From: Deltaproteobacteria bacterium
GTDB taxonomy: Bacteria; Desulfobacterota; Desulfarculia; Adiutricales; Adiutricaceae
Length of the DNA: 48,042 nt
Reading direction: 5' to 3'
NCBI GenBank assembly: GCA_031269825.1
Contig: JAISYP010000015.1
Coordinates: forward strand, 1-48,042
In this document: positions 18,036 through 27,357 of the stretch, piece by piece
How positions within the stretch are numbered: position 1 is the stretch's first letter
Layout of the letters: every line of letters begins with the position of its first letter
Notes under the pieces: model-generated
Told to the model about the DNA's origin: nothing
Database searches by the model: none
What the model saw: only the letters and a program-made list of their open reading frames with translations
Made by a program: the position numbers and the translations under genes

Positions 18036-18782
18036 ATGGATAATCGGCCCATTTTGTTTCTTATCGGCCACGCGGGCGGGTTCGCCTTGTCTTACGCGGC
18101 CAATTTCAAAATCGCTTTCCCAAAGCCGTGCCCTTTTCAGTTGGAGCCATTGGAACTGCCTGGGCATGGCGGGCGTTTAAGCGAAAACCTGTTAATGAAT
18201 CTTTTGGATATGGAAGCGGATCTGCGCTCCCAACTCCTCAAAAAAGCTCAAGGACGTGAGTACGCCATTTTTGGGCATAGCATGGGCGGCTTATTGGGGT
18301 ATTTGTTGAGCGCTAACCTTAAAGAGCGTTACGATTCGGCTCCAGAATGGCTTTTCATATCCAGCTCCTCTATCCCGGGTCAATTTTCGATCGGTAATGA
18401 TCTTTTGGCTTTGGGAGATCATGACTTTTGGCGGGCTTGTAACCGTCATTTTGGGAGCGTCAAAAAAGTCGAAGCCTTAATAAATGACGATTCCTTAAGG
18501 GAGCTTTTTGTCCCCATTTTAAGGGCCGATCTGGGGGCGATTCTTAACCACTCCCAGGCTCCCTGGCCCCGATTGACTTGTCCAGTTGGCGTTATTTACG
18601 CCGATGGCGATACGGTGACGGGGTTAGACATGGCCGCTTGGCAACGTTATTTTTCTCAACCTCTGGAATTGTTTAAGGTGTCCGGCGGCCATTTCCATCC
18701 TTTGGACTCGCCCGATCGGATCGCGGAGATCATAACCAGGCTTTATAACTCAGGCGCGCGGGAACGGACATGTCTAAAGTAA
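18036..18782 (+). CDS. Type II thioesterase (alpha/beta hydrolase, GrsT/TesA-like)
   Basis: Stand-alone thioesterases of this family (248 residues here) remove wrong or stalled acyl groups from carrier proteins and sometimes release products. The order is typical: FLIGHAGGFALSY for the oxyanion region, LELPGHGGR, nucleophile motif GHSMGG with S82, catalytic Asp in YADGDTVTG and catalytic His in GGHFHPLDSP. It starts 12 bp after the ABC exporter and overlaps the next gene by 13 bp. Because neither PKS protein has a terminal TE, this enzyme is also a candidate for chain release. That second role is inference. Confidence 0.92.
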   Translation: MDNRPILFLIGHAGGFALSYAANFKIAFPKPCPFQLEPLELPGHGGRLSENLLMNLLDMEADLRSQLLKKAQGREYAIFGHSMGGLLGYLLSANLKERYDSAPEWLFISSSSIPGQFSIGNDLLALGDHDFWRACNRHFGSVKKVEALINDDSLRELFVPILRADLGAILNHSQAPWPRLTCPVGVIYADGDTVTGLDMAAWQRYFSQPLELFKVSGGHFHPLDSPDRIAEIITRLYNSGARERTCLK

Positions 18783-19261
18783 TAAAACTATTTTATATTC
18801 TCCCTTTCCTGGTCTTGGCGGCGCTGGTTTTGGCCATTGTGGCGGGCGTTTTCGGTGGCCAACATCGGCGAGGGTTTGAGGATTTGTCTCGGGAACGTTT
18901 GAATGAGTTGTATAACTTTTTGATCACGGTTAATCCGTCTAACCTCAATCCCCAGCTCAAGACTATGGTCGAGGATCGGATCCGCTGTTACGCGGATGTG
19001 CCTTCAAATCGGTTGACTGGCCTTTGCAAGGACTCTTACGCCAATTCTTTAATAAAAATCGGGCGCCGGGGAATCGCCTCCGCCCCGAACTTGGGCGGCA
19101 TGTTGCGCGAGATAAGTCTTTGTCCTATTGTTTATAGCGTCTGCCGGGGCCATGGAGACGGTGGCGACGATGACCAAGAAAGGTGCGTTTACGTGGAATC
19201 TCAGTGCCTAGACGGTCTTTTGGATTATTTTTGGCGAGGCGAGCCGTTAGACGTGTTTTGA
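18770..19261 (+). CDS. Small membrane-anchored protein with six cysteines, unknown function
   Basis: I do not recognise this 163-residue protein. It opens with a short basic stretch and one hydrophobic helix (about residues 6-29), so it is either anchored in the inner membrane or secreted. The rest is soluble. Six cysteines all lie after the helix (IRCYAD, GLCKDS, LCPIVYSVCRG, RCVYVESQCLDG), a number and position that suit periplasmic disulfides. A GHGDGGDDDQE loop is acidic and might bind metal. The ATG overlaps the thioesterase gene by 13 bp, so the gene is translationally coupled to the cluster. That argues for a role in product maturation, export or immunity, but no function can be claimed. 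Confidence 0.75.
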   Translation: MSKVIKLFYILPFLVLAALVLAIVAGVFGGQHRRGFEDLSRERLNELYNFLITVNPSNLNPQLKTMVEDRIRCYADVPSNRLTGLCKDSYANSLIKIGRRGIASAPNLGGMLREISLCPIVYSVCRGHGDGGDDDQERCVYVESQCLDGLLDYFWRGEPLDVF

Positions 19262-19322
19262 TTATGTCTGGCTTTAATTTATCGCTTTAGTTTGGAACTA
19301 TTTGGACTTTTTTCCGCCAATT

Positions 19323-19329
19323 AGGAGGT
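19323..19329 (+). promoter_or_regulatory. Strong ribosome binding site deciding the GTG start at 19335
   Basis: AGGAGGT lies 5 bases before GTG 19335. It is the best Shine-Dalgarno sequence in the cluster and supports the GTG rather than the downstream ATG (MPKAQL) as start of the CoA ligase. Confidence 0.7.
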
Positions 19330-19334
19330 TGTAG

Positions 19335-20639
19335 GTGATTTTGGATCCGATTTTTGAGACCATGCCTAAGGCTCAATTGACTAAGCTACAGGTAGCTCGT
19401 CTCCAAAACCTAGCGCGTTTATTGGATCAACGTTCCCCTTTTTACCGTCAAAAGTTTTTAAAAATCGGATTTGAGCCTCGGGATCTTCTCCGGTTAGCGG
19501 ATTTGAGACTTTTGCCTTTCACCGAAAAAGAAGATTTGCGGGATCATTATCCCTTGGGCTTATCCACGGTTCCGCCAAATCAGTTTCTGCGTTTTCAGGC
19601 TTCTAGCGGGGTCACTGGCCAAATGACCGTGATCGGTTACACCAAAAGAGACCTGTACATCTGGGCCCAGTTGATGGCCCGCTCGTTGGCCACCGCCGGC
19701 GTGGGGCCGGACGATGTGGTTAACGTCGCTTTTGGTTACGGGCTTTTCACCGGCGGCTTAGGTTGTCATTATGGGGCTGAGGCGCTGGGGGCCGCGGTTT
19801 TGCCATGCTCCAGTGGGGCTAGTCAACGCCAGATTACCTTGATGCGGGATCTGAAGGCCACCGTCTTGTGTTGCACCCCGTCTTTCGCTCTTTATTTGGC
19901 GGAGCTGGCTAAATCCATGGGCTTGGATTTTCGGGACAAGTCAGTTTTCGCCCTGAAAACGGGTATTTTTGGCGCTGAGCCTTGGTCAGAGGATCTGCGC
20001 CAGAAAATTGAGTCAACCATGGGGATCACGGCTCTGGACATCTATGGCCTTTCCGAAATCATGGGGCCTGGGGTGGCCATGGAGTGTATGGAGCGGCGAG
20101 GGCTCCATATTTATGAGGATCATTTTTTCGCTGAGATCATTGATCCCGTGACTTTAAAAACCGTACGCCCCGGTCAACTAGGGGAGTTGGTTTTGACCAC
20201 CTTGACCAAGGAAGGCGTGCCGTTACTTCGCTATCGCACCCATGACATCACCAGTTTCCAGACCGAACCCTGCTCTTGTGGCCGCACCTTTCGCCAGGTA
20301 ACTCGATTCATGGGCCGCTCCGATGATATGGTTATTATCCGAGGCGTCAACCTATATCCGTCGCAAGTGGAGACTTTGATTCTCTCGATTGAGGGGTTGA
20401 CCGCCAATTATCAGCTGGTGTTGGATCGAGTGGATAACCTAGACGCCTTGGATATTGTGGTGGAATTAAGTCCTGAGCGGGTTAGCTCTGAGTCGGAGGA
20501 ACTGGCCAAAGCCTTGGCTCGCTTAACTAAGATTCACTTGGGCGTTAACGCTAAGGTGACGCTCGTTGAGCCTATGACTTTGCCTCGGAGCCAGGGCAAA
20601 GCTCAAAGATTGGTGGATAATCGAGCCGGGAAAATGTAG
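19335..20639 (+). CDS. Phenylacetate-CoA ligase (PaaK)-like acyl/aryl-CoA synthetase
   Basis: This adenylate-forming enzyme activates a carboxylic acid through an acyl-AMP to its CoA thioester. At 434 residues it matches the short PaaK family. Motifs are a P-loop ASSGVTGQMTVIGYT, a core YGLSEIMGPGVAMEC, and a C-terminal hinge/lid GRSDDMVIIRGVNLYPSQVE. The C-terminal AMP-binding lid is complete. Its phenylacetate or aryl preference is family knowledge and cannot be read from the pocket here. PaaK-like ligases are also common in catabolism, but its position at the end of the polyketide cluster suggests it supplies the starter unit for the loading AT. A 73-bp gap and its own strong ribosome site separate it from the preceding gene. 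Confidence 0.88.
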   Translation: MILDPIFETMPKAQLTKLQVARLQNLARLLDQRSPFYRQKFLKIGFEPRDLLRLADLRLLPFTEKEDLRDHYPLGLSTVPPNQFLRFQASSGVTGQMTVIGYTKRDLYIWAQLMARSLATAGVGPDDVVNVAFGYGLFTGGLGCHYGAEALGAAVLPCSSGASQRQITLMRDLKATVLCCTPSFALYLAELAKSMGLDFRDKSVFALKTGIFGAEPWSEDLRQKIESTMGITALDIYGLSEIMGPGVAMECMERRGLHIYEDHFFAEIIDPVTLKTVRPGQLGELVLTTLTKEGVPLLRYRTHDITSFQTEPCSCGRTFRQVTRFMGRSDDMVIIRGVNLYPSQVETLILSIEGLTANYQLVLDRVDNLDALDIVVELSPERVSSESEELAKALARLTKIHLGVNAKVTLVEPMTLPRSQGKAQRLVDNRAGKM

Positions 20640-21025
20640 CGCCCCTCCCCAAGAGTTAAGATGGGCTATGATAGGCTAAGATGATGGGCTAAGCCCTTCA
20701 GGTTGGTTGGCCAACGGGTAGTTTAGCCCGTGGGAGACGGCTAGTTGGTAGGGTAGGTGGGTGATATTTGATCCAATAAAAGAGACTACATCGTCTGGAT
20801 CGGCTCCAGCCTCTGGTGGGGGCTTTTTCGCTAGTCGCGTTAGTTTTTATGGTGATTTTTATGGCTAACACTTCAAAAAGATCGGGTTAGCTCCCTAGGA
20901 TCTATGGATTTGGCCGGATCTAGTCCACAGGTCTGGCGCGGGAAAAACGATTTACGCGACTAGTATTCCTTGGGACTGACCGTGGAGCCTCAAAGCGCGT
21001 TGGTTGGCTACAGATTTCTTCTGGG
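20640..21025. other. Intergenic region after the biosynthetic cluster
   Basis: No gene is supported. It holds a short hairpin (ACGGG/CCCGT near 20714-20731) and the terminator listed separately. The composition is moderate in GC and looks like decayed coding DNA, but I could not assign it. It ends where homology to the second cassette copy begins. Confidence 0.5.
20808..20828 (+). terminator. Probable rho-independent terminator of the biosynthetic cluster
   Basis: AGCCTC (20808-20813) pairs with GGGGCT (20819-20824), including one G-U pair, across a 5-base loop, followed by TTTTT. It lies 170 bp after the CoA ligase stop and is the first plausible terminator. Confidence 0.55.
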
Positions 21026-21184
21026 GTTAGAGGAGTTCAAGTGGGTTGATTTTTTTTGGGCCCTTAAGATGAGATAATTTGGTTAAGTTTTGGCGCCCGA
21101 CGTTTTTGACAATTCCGTTTGGTTTTGTTGATTTCGTGATTAATAGATTTAACATTTTTTGTATGGAACTTTTTTAGGGGAAAC

Positions 21185-21295
21185 ATGTTGAATAATTTAA
21201 TTAAATATACGAATAAATATATTATTTTATCCCAATCTAAGTTGGCACGATTCTTGCTCTCTCTCTCTCTCTCTCTCTCTCTTAATAACGCGTAA
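21185..21295 (+). CDS. Possible small leader ORF with (Leu-Ser)n tail, copy A
   Basis: This is a 36-codon frame starting at ATG behind AGGGG. It runs through the CT tract in frame to give a hydrophobic Leu-Ser repeat and stops at TAA 21293-21295. The copy at 28949 keeps the NLIKYTNKYI and QSKLARFLL segments. The differences between the two copies are all non-synonymous, so selection on the peptide is not shown. It could be a leader peptide or chance. Confidence 0.3.
   Translation: MLNNLIKYTNKYIILSQSKLARFLLSLSLSLSLNNA
21257..21282 (+). repeat. (CT)13 dinucleotide tract, copy A
   Basis: Thirteen uninterrupted CT units lie in the leader upstream of the GSCFA remnant. The paralogous tract at 29021 has 35 units, which shows that the tract changes length. 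Confidence 0.95.
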
Positions 21296-21538
21296 AAAAT
21301 TTGTTCAATTTCGCCAACTTTCTTGGCGTATCGAAATATTGTTTTCTAAAGTCCCGTCTTTAATCATTTTTTCCCAAGTTCAAAAATTGTCTCCTCCTTC
21401 GTTGGTCTGTTTTTTCCCAGACCGCGGGATAGGTTTGTCTCCTATCCCAGGTTAGGTGTCTAATAGGTTATGTATTCTATTATCTTTTATATAATAATTA
21501 TTAATTTAAAAATTTTTTAACAATTATAGTGACTATAA

Positions 21539-21720
21539 AAAATAATAATAGCAATAATAGTATTACAACTGATATAAAATATGAATTATCATAATTTATC
21601 GATACATTAATAAATATAAATAATTTATTAATATTATTTAGTAATATTAAAATAATTATAATTATTCAATCAATAATAATTAATGTTAATTATAAAAACA
21701 TATTGTGTTAATATTGGATT
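21539..21720 (+). pseudogene. GSCFA gene remnant, copy A
   Basis: GTGACTATAAAAAATAAT aligns with the first codons of the intact gene at 29340, and GAATTATCATAATTTATCG aligns with the following ones. Stops appear almost at once, and about 2.4 kb of the intact locus is absent here. The rest, up to the shared AACGACTGCG boundary at about 21731, is A/T-rich debris. This is the dead counterpart of the GSCFA and SGNH-like genes of copy B. Confidence 0.7.
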
Positions 21721-21730
21721 TTATTTATTA

Positions 21731-21990
21731 ACGACTGCGTAAAACTGGAACGCGGGCTTGGATGCCCAGACCGTTCCCCGTGTGGCGCTGGACAGTGCCG
21801 TCCTGGCCAACCGCCAGAGCGACTGGAGCCTGTTTAACCTAGAAACTGGGGACGGCGACCTTATGTTCAAAAAATGAGCTTTGCCCTCTCTAGGAAAAGG
21901 CTTTAAGCGATATTACTGACGGTTTTACCCAGAAATACCGAGAAATCTCGGTCATAGCCTATGGAACAGAAAAATCATAGTTATCTTAAG
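21731..21990 (+). repeat. Second shared block, copy A (upstream of the restriction gene)
   Basis: It starts AACGACTGCGTAAAACTGG and is similar to 31889-32110. It is host-like in GC content amid A/T-rich DNA. One frame encodes about 44 residues (NWNAGLDAQTVP ... LFNLETGDGDLMFKK) between stops. The homologous frame in copy B is broken. It looks like the end of a former gene that travelled with the cassette, but I do not recognise the protein. Confidence 0.7.
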
Positions 21991-22241
21991 AGATATCGAG
22001 ATATTTATCGGTATTATCAGCTTATTTAAACAATAATTATTATTATATTATTATTAACTATAATGATGAATTATATATCAAGAATAATAAATAATTAAAA
22101 ATTTTTTACTCATATATAATACTAAACAATTTTAGGAAATATATAAAAATAAATTTAATATTTAGTTTTAAATATTTTAGGTATAAATTATTAATATGTA
22201 ATATTATATATTTAACTGTCGTTTTTGTTTTGGGTTTTAAT

Positions 22242-25200
22242 ATGAATTTTAACGCTATTATAACTAAATATCGCTCTGAATCTTTTTCAGAAAGAAATAA
22301 AGGGGCTCGCTTTGAAAAGTTGATGGTCAATTTTCTAAAGACCTACCAAGTCTATGATCAGAAATTTTCCAAGGTTTGGCTGTGGCGTGAGTGGCCTTTA
22401 CATTGGGAGCTAAACCCTCAGGATATTGGCATTGACCTGGTGGCCGAAGCGGAGGATAGCCAACTTTGGGCCGTCCAATGTAAGTGCTTTAAGGAAGACG
22501 CCTATGTTGACAAGTCGGAAGTCGACAGTTTTTTGGGCGCCTCCGGCAAGCGTTTCAAGGATCAAGATGGCCAATGGCGGAAATTTTCCCATCGGCTGTG
22601 GATATCAACCACCAACAAATGGAGTTCGTTGGCGGAAAAGGAAATTCACAACCAGATTGTTCCTTTTAACAGGCTCAATTTAATAGATCTAGAATCCGCC
22701 GCGGTTGATTGGGGGAAGCTAGATCAAGGGGATTTTGGCTCTAAAGCCAGGCTACAACGGAAGAATCTGTTGGAACACCAACGAACCGCCCTAGATAAGT
22801 TCCACGAACACTTTAAAACTCAGGATCGGGGCCAGTTGATTATGGCCTGTGGCACGGGGAAGAGCCTTACATCGCTGAAGATCGCCGAAAAGGAAACCAA
22901 TGGGCGTGGTTTAGTTCTTTTTTTCGCTCCCTCTATCGCTTTAATTAGTCAACTTTTGTTGGAATGGTCAAATAACGCCTCTAAACCTCTCTTTTCCATT
23001 TGTGTCTGCTCTGATCCGGATGTTTCCAGGGTAAAAAGGAAAAATGATCAAGATGAGCCGATGGAAAGCGAAGCGGATTTGGCGCTACCCGCGACCACTT
23101 CTGTGACCAATATCATAAAACAATTAAATTTCGCTCAAACCCACCATTCTAAACAACTACACGTCATATTTTCTACTTATCAGTCGATTGATAAAGTGGC
23201 GGAGGCTCTTAAAAAGGCTAAATTGACCGCGGATTTGATCGTCTGTGACGAGGCCCACCGGACAACCGGGGTTACCTTAATTGGCGAAGACGAAAGCCAT
23301 TTTGTCAAAGTTCACGACAATAGCTTTATTAAGGCCAATAAGCGGTTGTATATGACCGCCACGCCTAGGATTTACGCGGAATCCTTAAAAAAAAGAGCCG
23401 AGGAATTTTTCGCGACTTTTTGTTCTATGGACGATGAGGCTCTGTTTGGGCCAGAAGTTTACCGACTCGGCTTCGGCGAGTCGGTGGATCGCGCGCTTCT
23501 TTCCGACTATAAAGTGTTAGTTTTAACTGTCAAACGCTCTGAAATAACTGATAAAATTCAGAAAGAGTTGACTGAAGGCCAGAAAGAGATTGACACTGAC
23601 GACATAACAAAACTTTTTGGCTGTCTAAACGCGCTTTCCAAAAATATGGCCATGGAAGGCCAAGTTTTACGGCAAGTTGATCCAGGCCCTATGTTTAAAG
23701 CGGTCGCTTTCTGTCAAACTATCGCGAAATCAAAAAAGATCACTGAAGTTTTTAATCAGATTAAGAAAAAATATTGTCACGGTATGACGCCGAAAGAACT
23801 GGGCTCTTTGGTGAATGTGTCCGCCGATCATATTGATGGCTCCATGGGAGCCTCTCTTCGGGATAAAAAAATGTCCTGGCTTCGCGAGAAGTCCAGCGAT
23901 GACCAGGAATGCCGGATTTTAACCAATGTCCGTTGCCTCAGTGAGGGAGTTGACGTTCCTTCGTTGGACGCGGTTCTTTTTCTTTCCGCCAAAAATTCCC
24001 AGATTGAAGTGGTTCAATCCGTGGGTCGGGTTATGAGAAAGGCCGAAGGGAAAAAGTTTGGCTACATCATAATCCCGGTAGTTGTCCCAACTTATGTGGA
24101 ACCAGAAGACGCTTTAAACGATAACGAACGTTTTAAGGTTGTTTGGACAGTTCTTAACGCGCTTAAGGCTCATGATGACCGTTTTAACGCTCTAATTAAT
24201 AAAATTCAGTTCAATAAAAGTATTCCCCTAGATGGAGGCTCGGTTCTAATTGGGGGGATAGCCCATGGAGAGTCTAGCGTTCTGAAAGGGCCAACTCCCG
24301 ACGATCTACTCACTGTCCTTCAGCCATCCGAGCCAGAACTTTACCGGGCCATTTACGCTAGGCTAGTCAAGAAGGTCGGTTTCAAGCAGGATATGTTGCT
24401 TTGGGCCCACGATGTGGCTAAGATCGCCGACGGCTTTAAGACCCGCATAACCAAGGTGGTTAATCAAAAAGGCCCTCATAAGGAAGAATTCGATCGTTTC
24501 CATGAAGGGCTTAAAAAGACGCTCAATCCTTCGGTGGACGCCGCCGAGGCGATAGAAATGCTGGCCCAACATCTTATCACCAAGCCCGTCTTTGAGGCGT
24601 TGTTCGAAAACTACTCATTTGTTCAAAATAACCCTGTTTCTAAGTCTTTGGAGACTATGATCGAGGTATTGGAGGATCAAGGTCTGGAAAAAGACAAAAT
24701 TACTCTCTCCAGGTTTTACCAGACTGTCAAGGAAGAAGTGACTGGAATCGATACCCCTGATGCCCGGCAAAGAATAATTGTTAAACTTTACGACAATTTT
24801 TTCAAAATCGCCACGCCTAAGGCGGTGGAAAAGCTAGGAATTGTCTATACTCCAGTTGAGATAGTTGATTTTATAAATCATTCAGTGGCTAAAGCGCTGA
24901 AAGAAGAATTTAATCTTGAATTTACTGATGAAAATGTCCATATAATGGATCCATTTACTGGCACAGGAACATTTATTACAAGATTGATTCAATCCGGTTT
25001 ATTAGGACAAGGTGATGTATTAACTAAAAAATATTTTAACTGTCTGCACGCTAATGAGATTGTCCTATTAGCGTATTATATCGCTTCTATTAATATTGAA
25101 AGCACTTATTATAATGTTATTGGTGAAATAAAAGATTATCAACCTTTTAATGGCATATGTCTTGCTGATACTTTTCAACTTTATGAAAAAAAAGATAGTG

Positions 25201-27068
25201 ATTTACTTAAAGATCAACGTCTTAAAAAGAATACTGAGCGAGTAAATAATCAAAAAAATACTAAAATTATGTTAATTATAGGCAATCCACCTTATTCTAT
25301 TGGTCAAGGTGACACGAATAAAAACGCAAAAAATCAATCTTATCAAATTTTAGATGCACGTATTAGCTCTACTTACTCAGATTCATCATCCGCTACGAAT
25401 AAAAATTCTCTTTATGACAGTTATATCAAGGCTTTTCGTTGGTCAATAGACCGTCTTGATGAAAATAATGGTGGAATTATTGGTTTTGTAACCAACGCTG
25501 GCTGGCTGGACGGCATGGCTATGGATGGAATGCGTAAAAGTTTGGTCAACGAATTTAGTTCAATTTATGTCTTTAACCTTAGAGGCAATTGTCGGACACA
25601 AGGCGAACAACGACGAAAAGAAAAGGATAATGTTTTTGGGCTTGGATCAAGAACCCCTGTCGCCATTACTATTTTGATTAAAAATCCCAAAGAAACTGGG
25701 CCAGCTAATATTTATTATCATGACATTGGTGATTACTTATCTAGATCTGACAAATTAGAGCTAATTACAAAGTTTAATGACATTTATAATCATGAAATGG
25801 CTTGGAAAAAAATTATTCCTAATGCAGTTGGTGATTGGCTTAATCAGCGGAGTGAATTATTTAGTGAGTTTATTATTATTGGCGATAAAGACAATAAAAA
25901 TAATTTAAAAACAATATTTTATTATAATTATTCACACGGAGTAGGGACTTCACGTGATAGTTGGTGTTATAACTATTCTATTAAATGTCTTAAAAAAAAT
26001 ATAAATTATACAATAGATTTTTATAATACCCAACGTAATCATTTTCATAATCAAAATAAAATAAATAAAGTTGAAAATTTTATTAACCGTGATTCTACAA
26101 AGATAAGTTGGTCAAGATCTCTTATAAATTTCTTACAATCAAATCAAGCTGCTATATTTAATAGTAATAATGTAAATACTTCTTTATATAGACCTTTTAA
26201 TAAACAATTTTTATATTATGACAAAATTTTTAACCATTATATTAGTAAAATACCTAAGCTTTTCCCTACCCCGATCCACGAAAATCTGTTGATTTGTGTT
26301 TCTGGTATAGGTGGAACTAAAGATAATACCACTTTAATTTCTAATTGTATTCCAGACTTAAATTGTTTGGATGCTGGTACCCAGTGCTTCCCTCGATATT
26401 ACTTTGAGCCTGTGGACGAAAAACAAAACACCCTGTTTACCCAGGCCATTGGCGGTTATACCCGTCATGACGCTATAACTGACTACATTCTCAAAGAATG
26501 TCGCCATAAATACGGCCCGAAAGTCACAAAAGATCAAATTTTTTATTACGTCTACGGTCTTCTCCACTCCAAAGACTACAGGGAGGCTTTCGACTCTGAC
26601 CTCAAAAAAATGCTGCCCCGGATACCCTTGGTCGATAAAGCTGAGGACTTCGACGCCTTCTTCAAGGCCGGGAAGGCTCTAGCCAAGCTCCACTTGAACT
26701 ATGAGACCGTCACGCCCTATCCTAAAGTTAACATCTCGGGCTTAGAGAAGGGTAATTTTTTAGTGGACAAGATCCGTTTTGTGGACAAGAAGGACAAATC
26801 GGTTATCCAGTATAATTCCAACATCAGGATTACTGAGATACCCCTTGAGGCTTATGAGTACGTTGTCAATGGTCGATCGGCTATTGAATGGATCCTCGAA
26901 AGATATCAAGTCAAGGTAGATAAGGACAGCGGGATAAAAAACGATCCCAATGATTGGGCGAGGGAGCAAAAAGAGCCCCAATATATCTTAGATCTACTGT
27001 TGAGGGTTATAACGGTAAGCTTAGAGACGATGAAAATAGTTAATCAATTGCCAAAATTAGAGTTTTAA
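22242..27068 (+). CDS. Type ISP-like single-chain restriction-modification enzyme
   Basis: One 1608-residue polypeptide combines nuclease, translocase, methyltransferase and target recognition, as in the LlaGI/LlaBIII family (about 1570-1580 residues). The Mrr-like nuclease has D65 in IGIDLVAE and Q79-C-K81. The helicase has CGTGKS (K207), DEAH (336-339), MTATPR and QSVGRVMRKA. A helical coupler follows. The adenine-N6 methyltransferase has DPFTGTGTF (motif I) and GNPPYS (motif IV, NPPY at 1015-1018). A recognition region and a C-terminal domain end it. It would methylate one strand of its site and cut by ATP-driven translocation. ATG 22242 is preferred to TTG 22230. Codons from about 24860 to 26370 (methyltransferase and recognition part) are very A/T-rich, while both ends are host-like, which suggests domain replacement. 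A dead paralogue lies at 32283. Confidence 0.92.
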   Translation: MNFNAIITKYRSESFSERNKGARFEKLMVNFLKTYQVYDQKFSKVWLWREWPLHWELNPQDIGIDLVAEAEDSQLWAVQCKCFKEDAYVDKSEVDSFLGASGKRFKDQDGQWRKFSHRLWISTTNKWSSLAEKEIHNQIVPFNRLNLIDLESAAVDWGKLDQGDFGSKARLQRKNLLEHQRTALDKFHEHFKTQDRGQLIMACGTGKSLTSLKIAEKETNGRGLVLFFAPSIALISQLLLEWSNNASKPLFSICVCSDPDVSRVKRKNDQDEPMESEADLALPATTSVTNIIKQLNFAQTHHSKQLHVIFSTYQSIDKVAEALKKAKLTADLIVCDEAHRTTGVTLIGEDESHFVKVHDNSFIKANKRLYMTATPRIYAESLKKRAEEFFATFCSMDDEALFGPEVYRLGFGESVDRALLSDYKVLVLTVKRSEITDKIQKELTEGQKEIDTDDITKLFGCLNALSKNMAMEGQVLRQVDPGPMFKAVAFCQTIAKSKKITEVFNQIKKKYCHGMTPKELGSLVNVSADHIDGSMGASLRDKKMSWLREKSSDDQECRILTNVRCLSEGVDVPSLDAVLFLSAKNSQIEVVQSVGRVMRKAEGKKFGYIIIPVVVPTYVEPEDALNDNERFKVVWTVLNALKAHDDRFNALINKIQFNKSIPLDGGSVLIGGIAHGESSVLKGPTPDDLLTVLQPSEPELYRAIYARLVKKVGFKQDMLLWAHDVAKIADGFKTRITKVVNQKGPHKEEFDRFHEGLKKTLNPSVDAAEAIEMLAQHLITKPVFEALFENYSFVQNNPVSKSLETMIEVLEDQGLEKDKITLSRFYQTVKEEVTGIDTPDARQRIIVKLYDNFFKIATPKAVEKLGIVYTPVEIVDFINHSVAKALKEEFNLEFTDENVHIMDPFTGTGTFITRLIQSGLLGQGDVLTKKYFNCLHANEIVLLAYYIASINIESTYYNVIGEIKDYQPFNGICLADTFQLYEKKDSDLLKDQRLKKNTERVNNQKNTKIMLIIGNPPYSIGQGDTNKNAKNQSYQILDARISSTYSDSSSATNKNSLYDSYIKAFRWSIDRLDENNGGIIGFVTNAGWLDGMAMDGMRKSLVNEFSSIYVFNLRGNCRTQGEQRRKEKDNVFGLGSRTPVAITILIKNPKETGPANIYYHDIGDYLSRSDKLELITKFNDIYNHEMAWKKIIPNAVGDWLNQRSELFSEFIIIGDKDNKNNLKTIFYYNYSHGVGTSRDSWCYNYSIKCLKKNINYTIDFYNTQRNHFHNQNKINKVENFINRDSTKISWSRSLINFLQSNQAAIFNSNNVNTSLYRPFNKQFLYYDKIFNHYISKIPKLFPTPIHENLLICVSGIGGTKDNTTLISNCIPDLNCLDAGTQCFPRYYFEPVDEKQNTLFTQAIGGYTRHDAITDYILKECRHKYGPKVTKDQIFYYVYGLLHSKDYREAFDSDLKKMLPRIPLVDKAEDFDAFFKAGKALAKLHLNYETVTPYPKVNISGLEKGNFLVDKIRFVDKKDKSVIQYNSNIRITEIPLEAYEYVVNGRSAIEWILERYQVKVDKDSGIKNDPNDWAREQKEPQYILDLLLRVITVSLETMKIVNQLPKLEF

Positions 27069-27357
27069 TAGTTATAATAAATATTTAAAATATGATAAAG
27101 ATATTATAAATATATTATATGATCTGTATTAGTGATAAAAATAAAATTAAATAATTTAATAGTATTTATTTGTCGTGAAACATTCAATCTGCCTCTACCA
27201 CAGAAATGTCGCTAAAATTAGAATTTAGGACACAAACATCATCTGATTCAGTCTTGAGTATAATAAATAGGTATATATTTACTGTTGACTAGCCAATTTA
27301 TAGGCTAAATAAGGCTAAATAATGGCTTGCTCTCTTCAAACGCGAGCCAAGCTATTT

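Larger units (their letters stand above)
21026..21620 (+). repeat. Duplicated leader block, copy A
   Basis: This block is closely similar to 28782-29430. Both share GATGAGATAA, TTGACAATTCCGTTTGGTTT, the AACATGTT start region, a CT tract, AATTGTCTCCTCCTT, and the first few dozen bases of the GSCFA reading frame. Differences are scattered substitutions plus the tract length. In copy A the similarity fades after about 21620, where the GSCFA gene body is missing. Confidence 0.85.
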
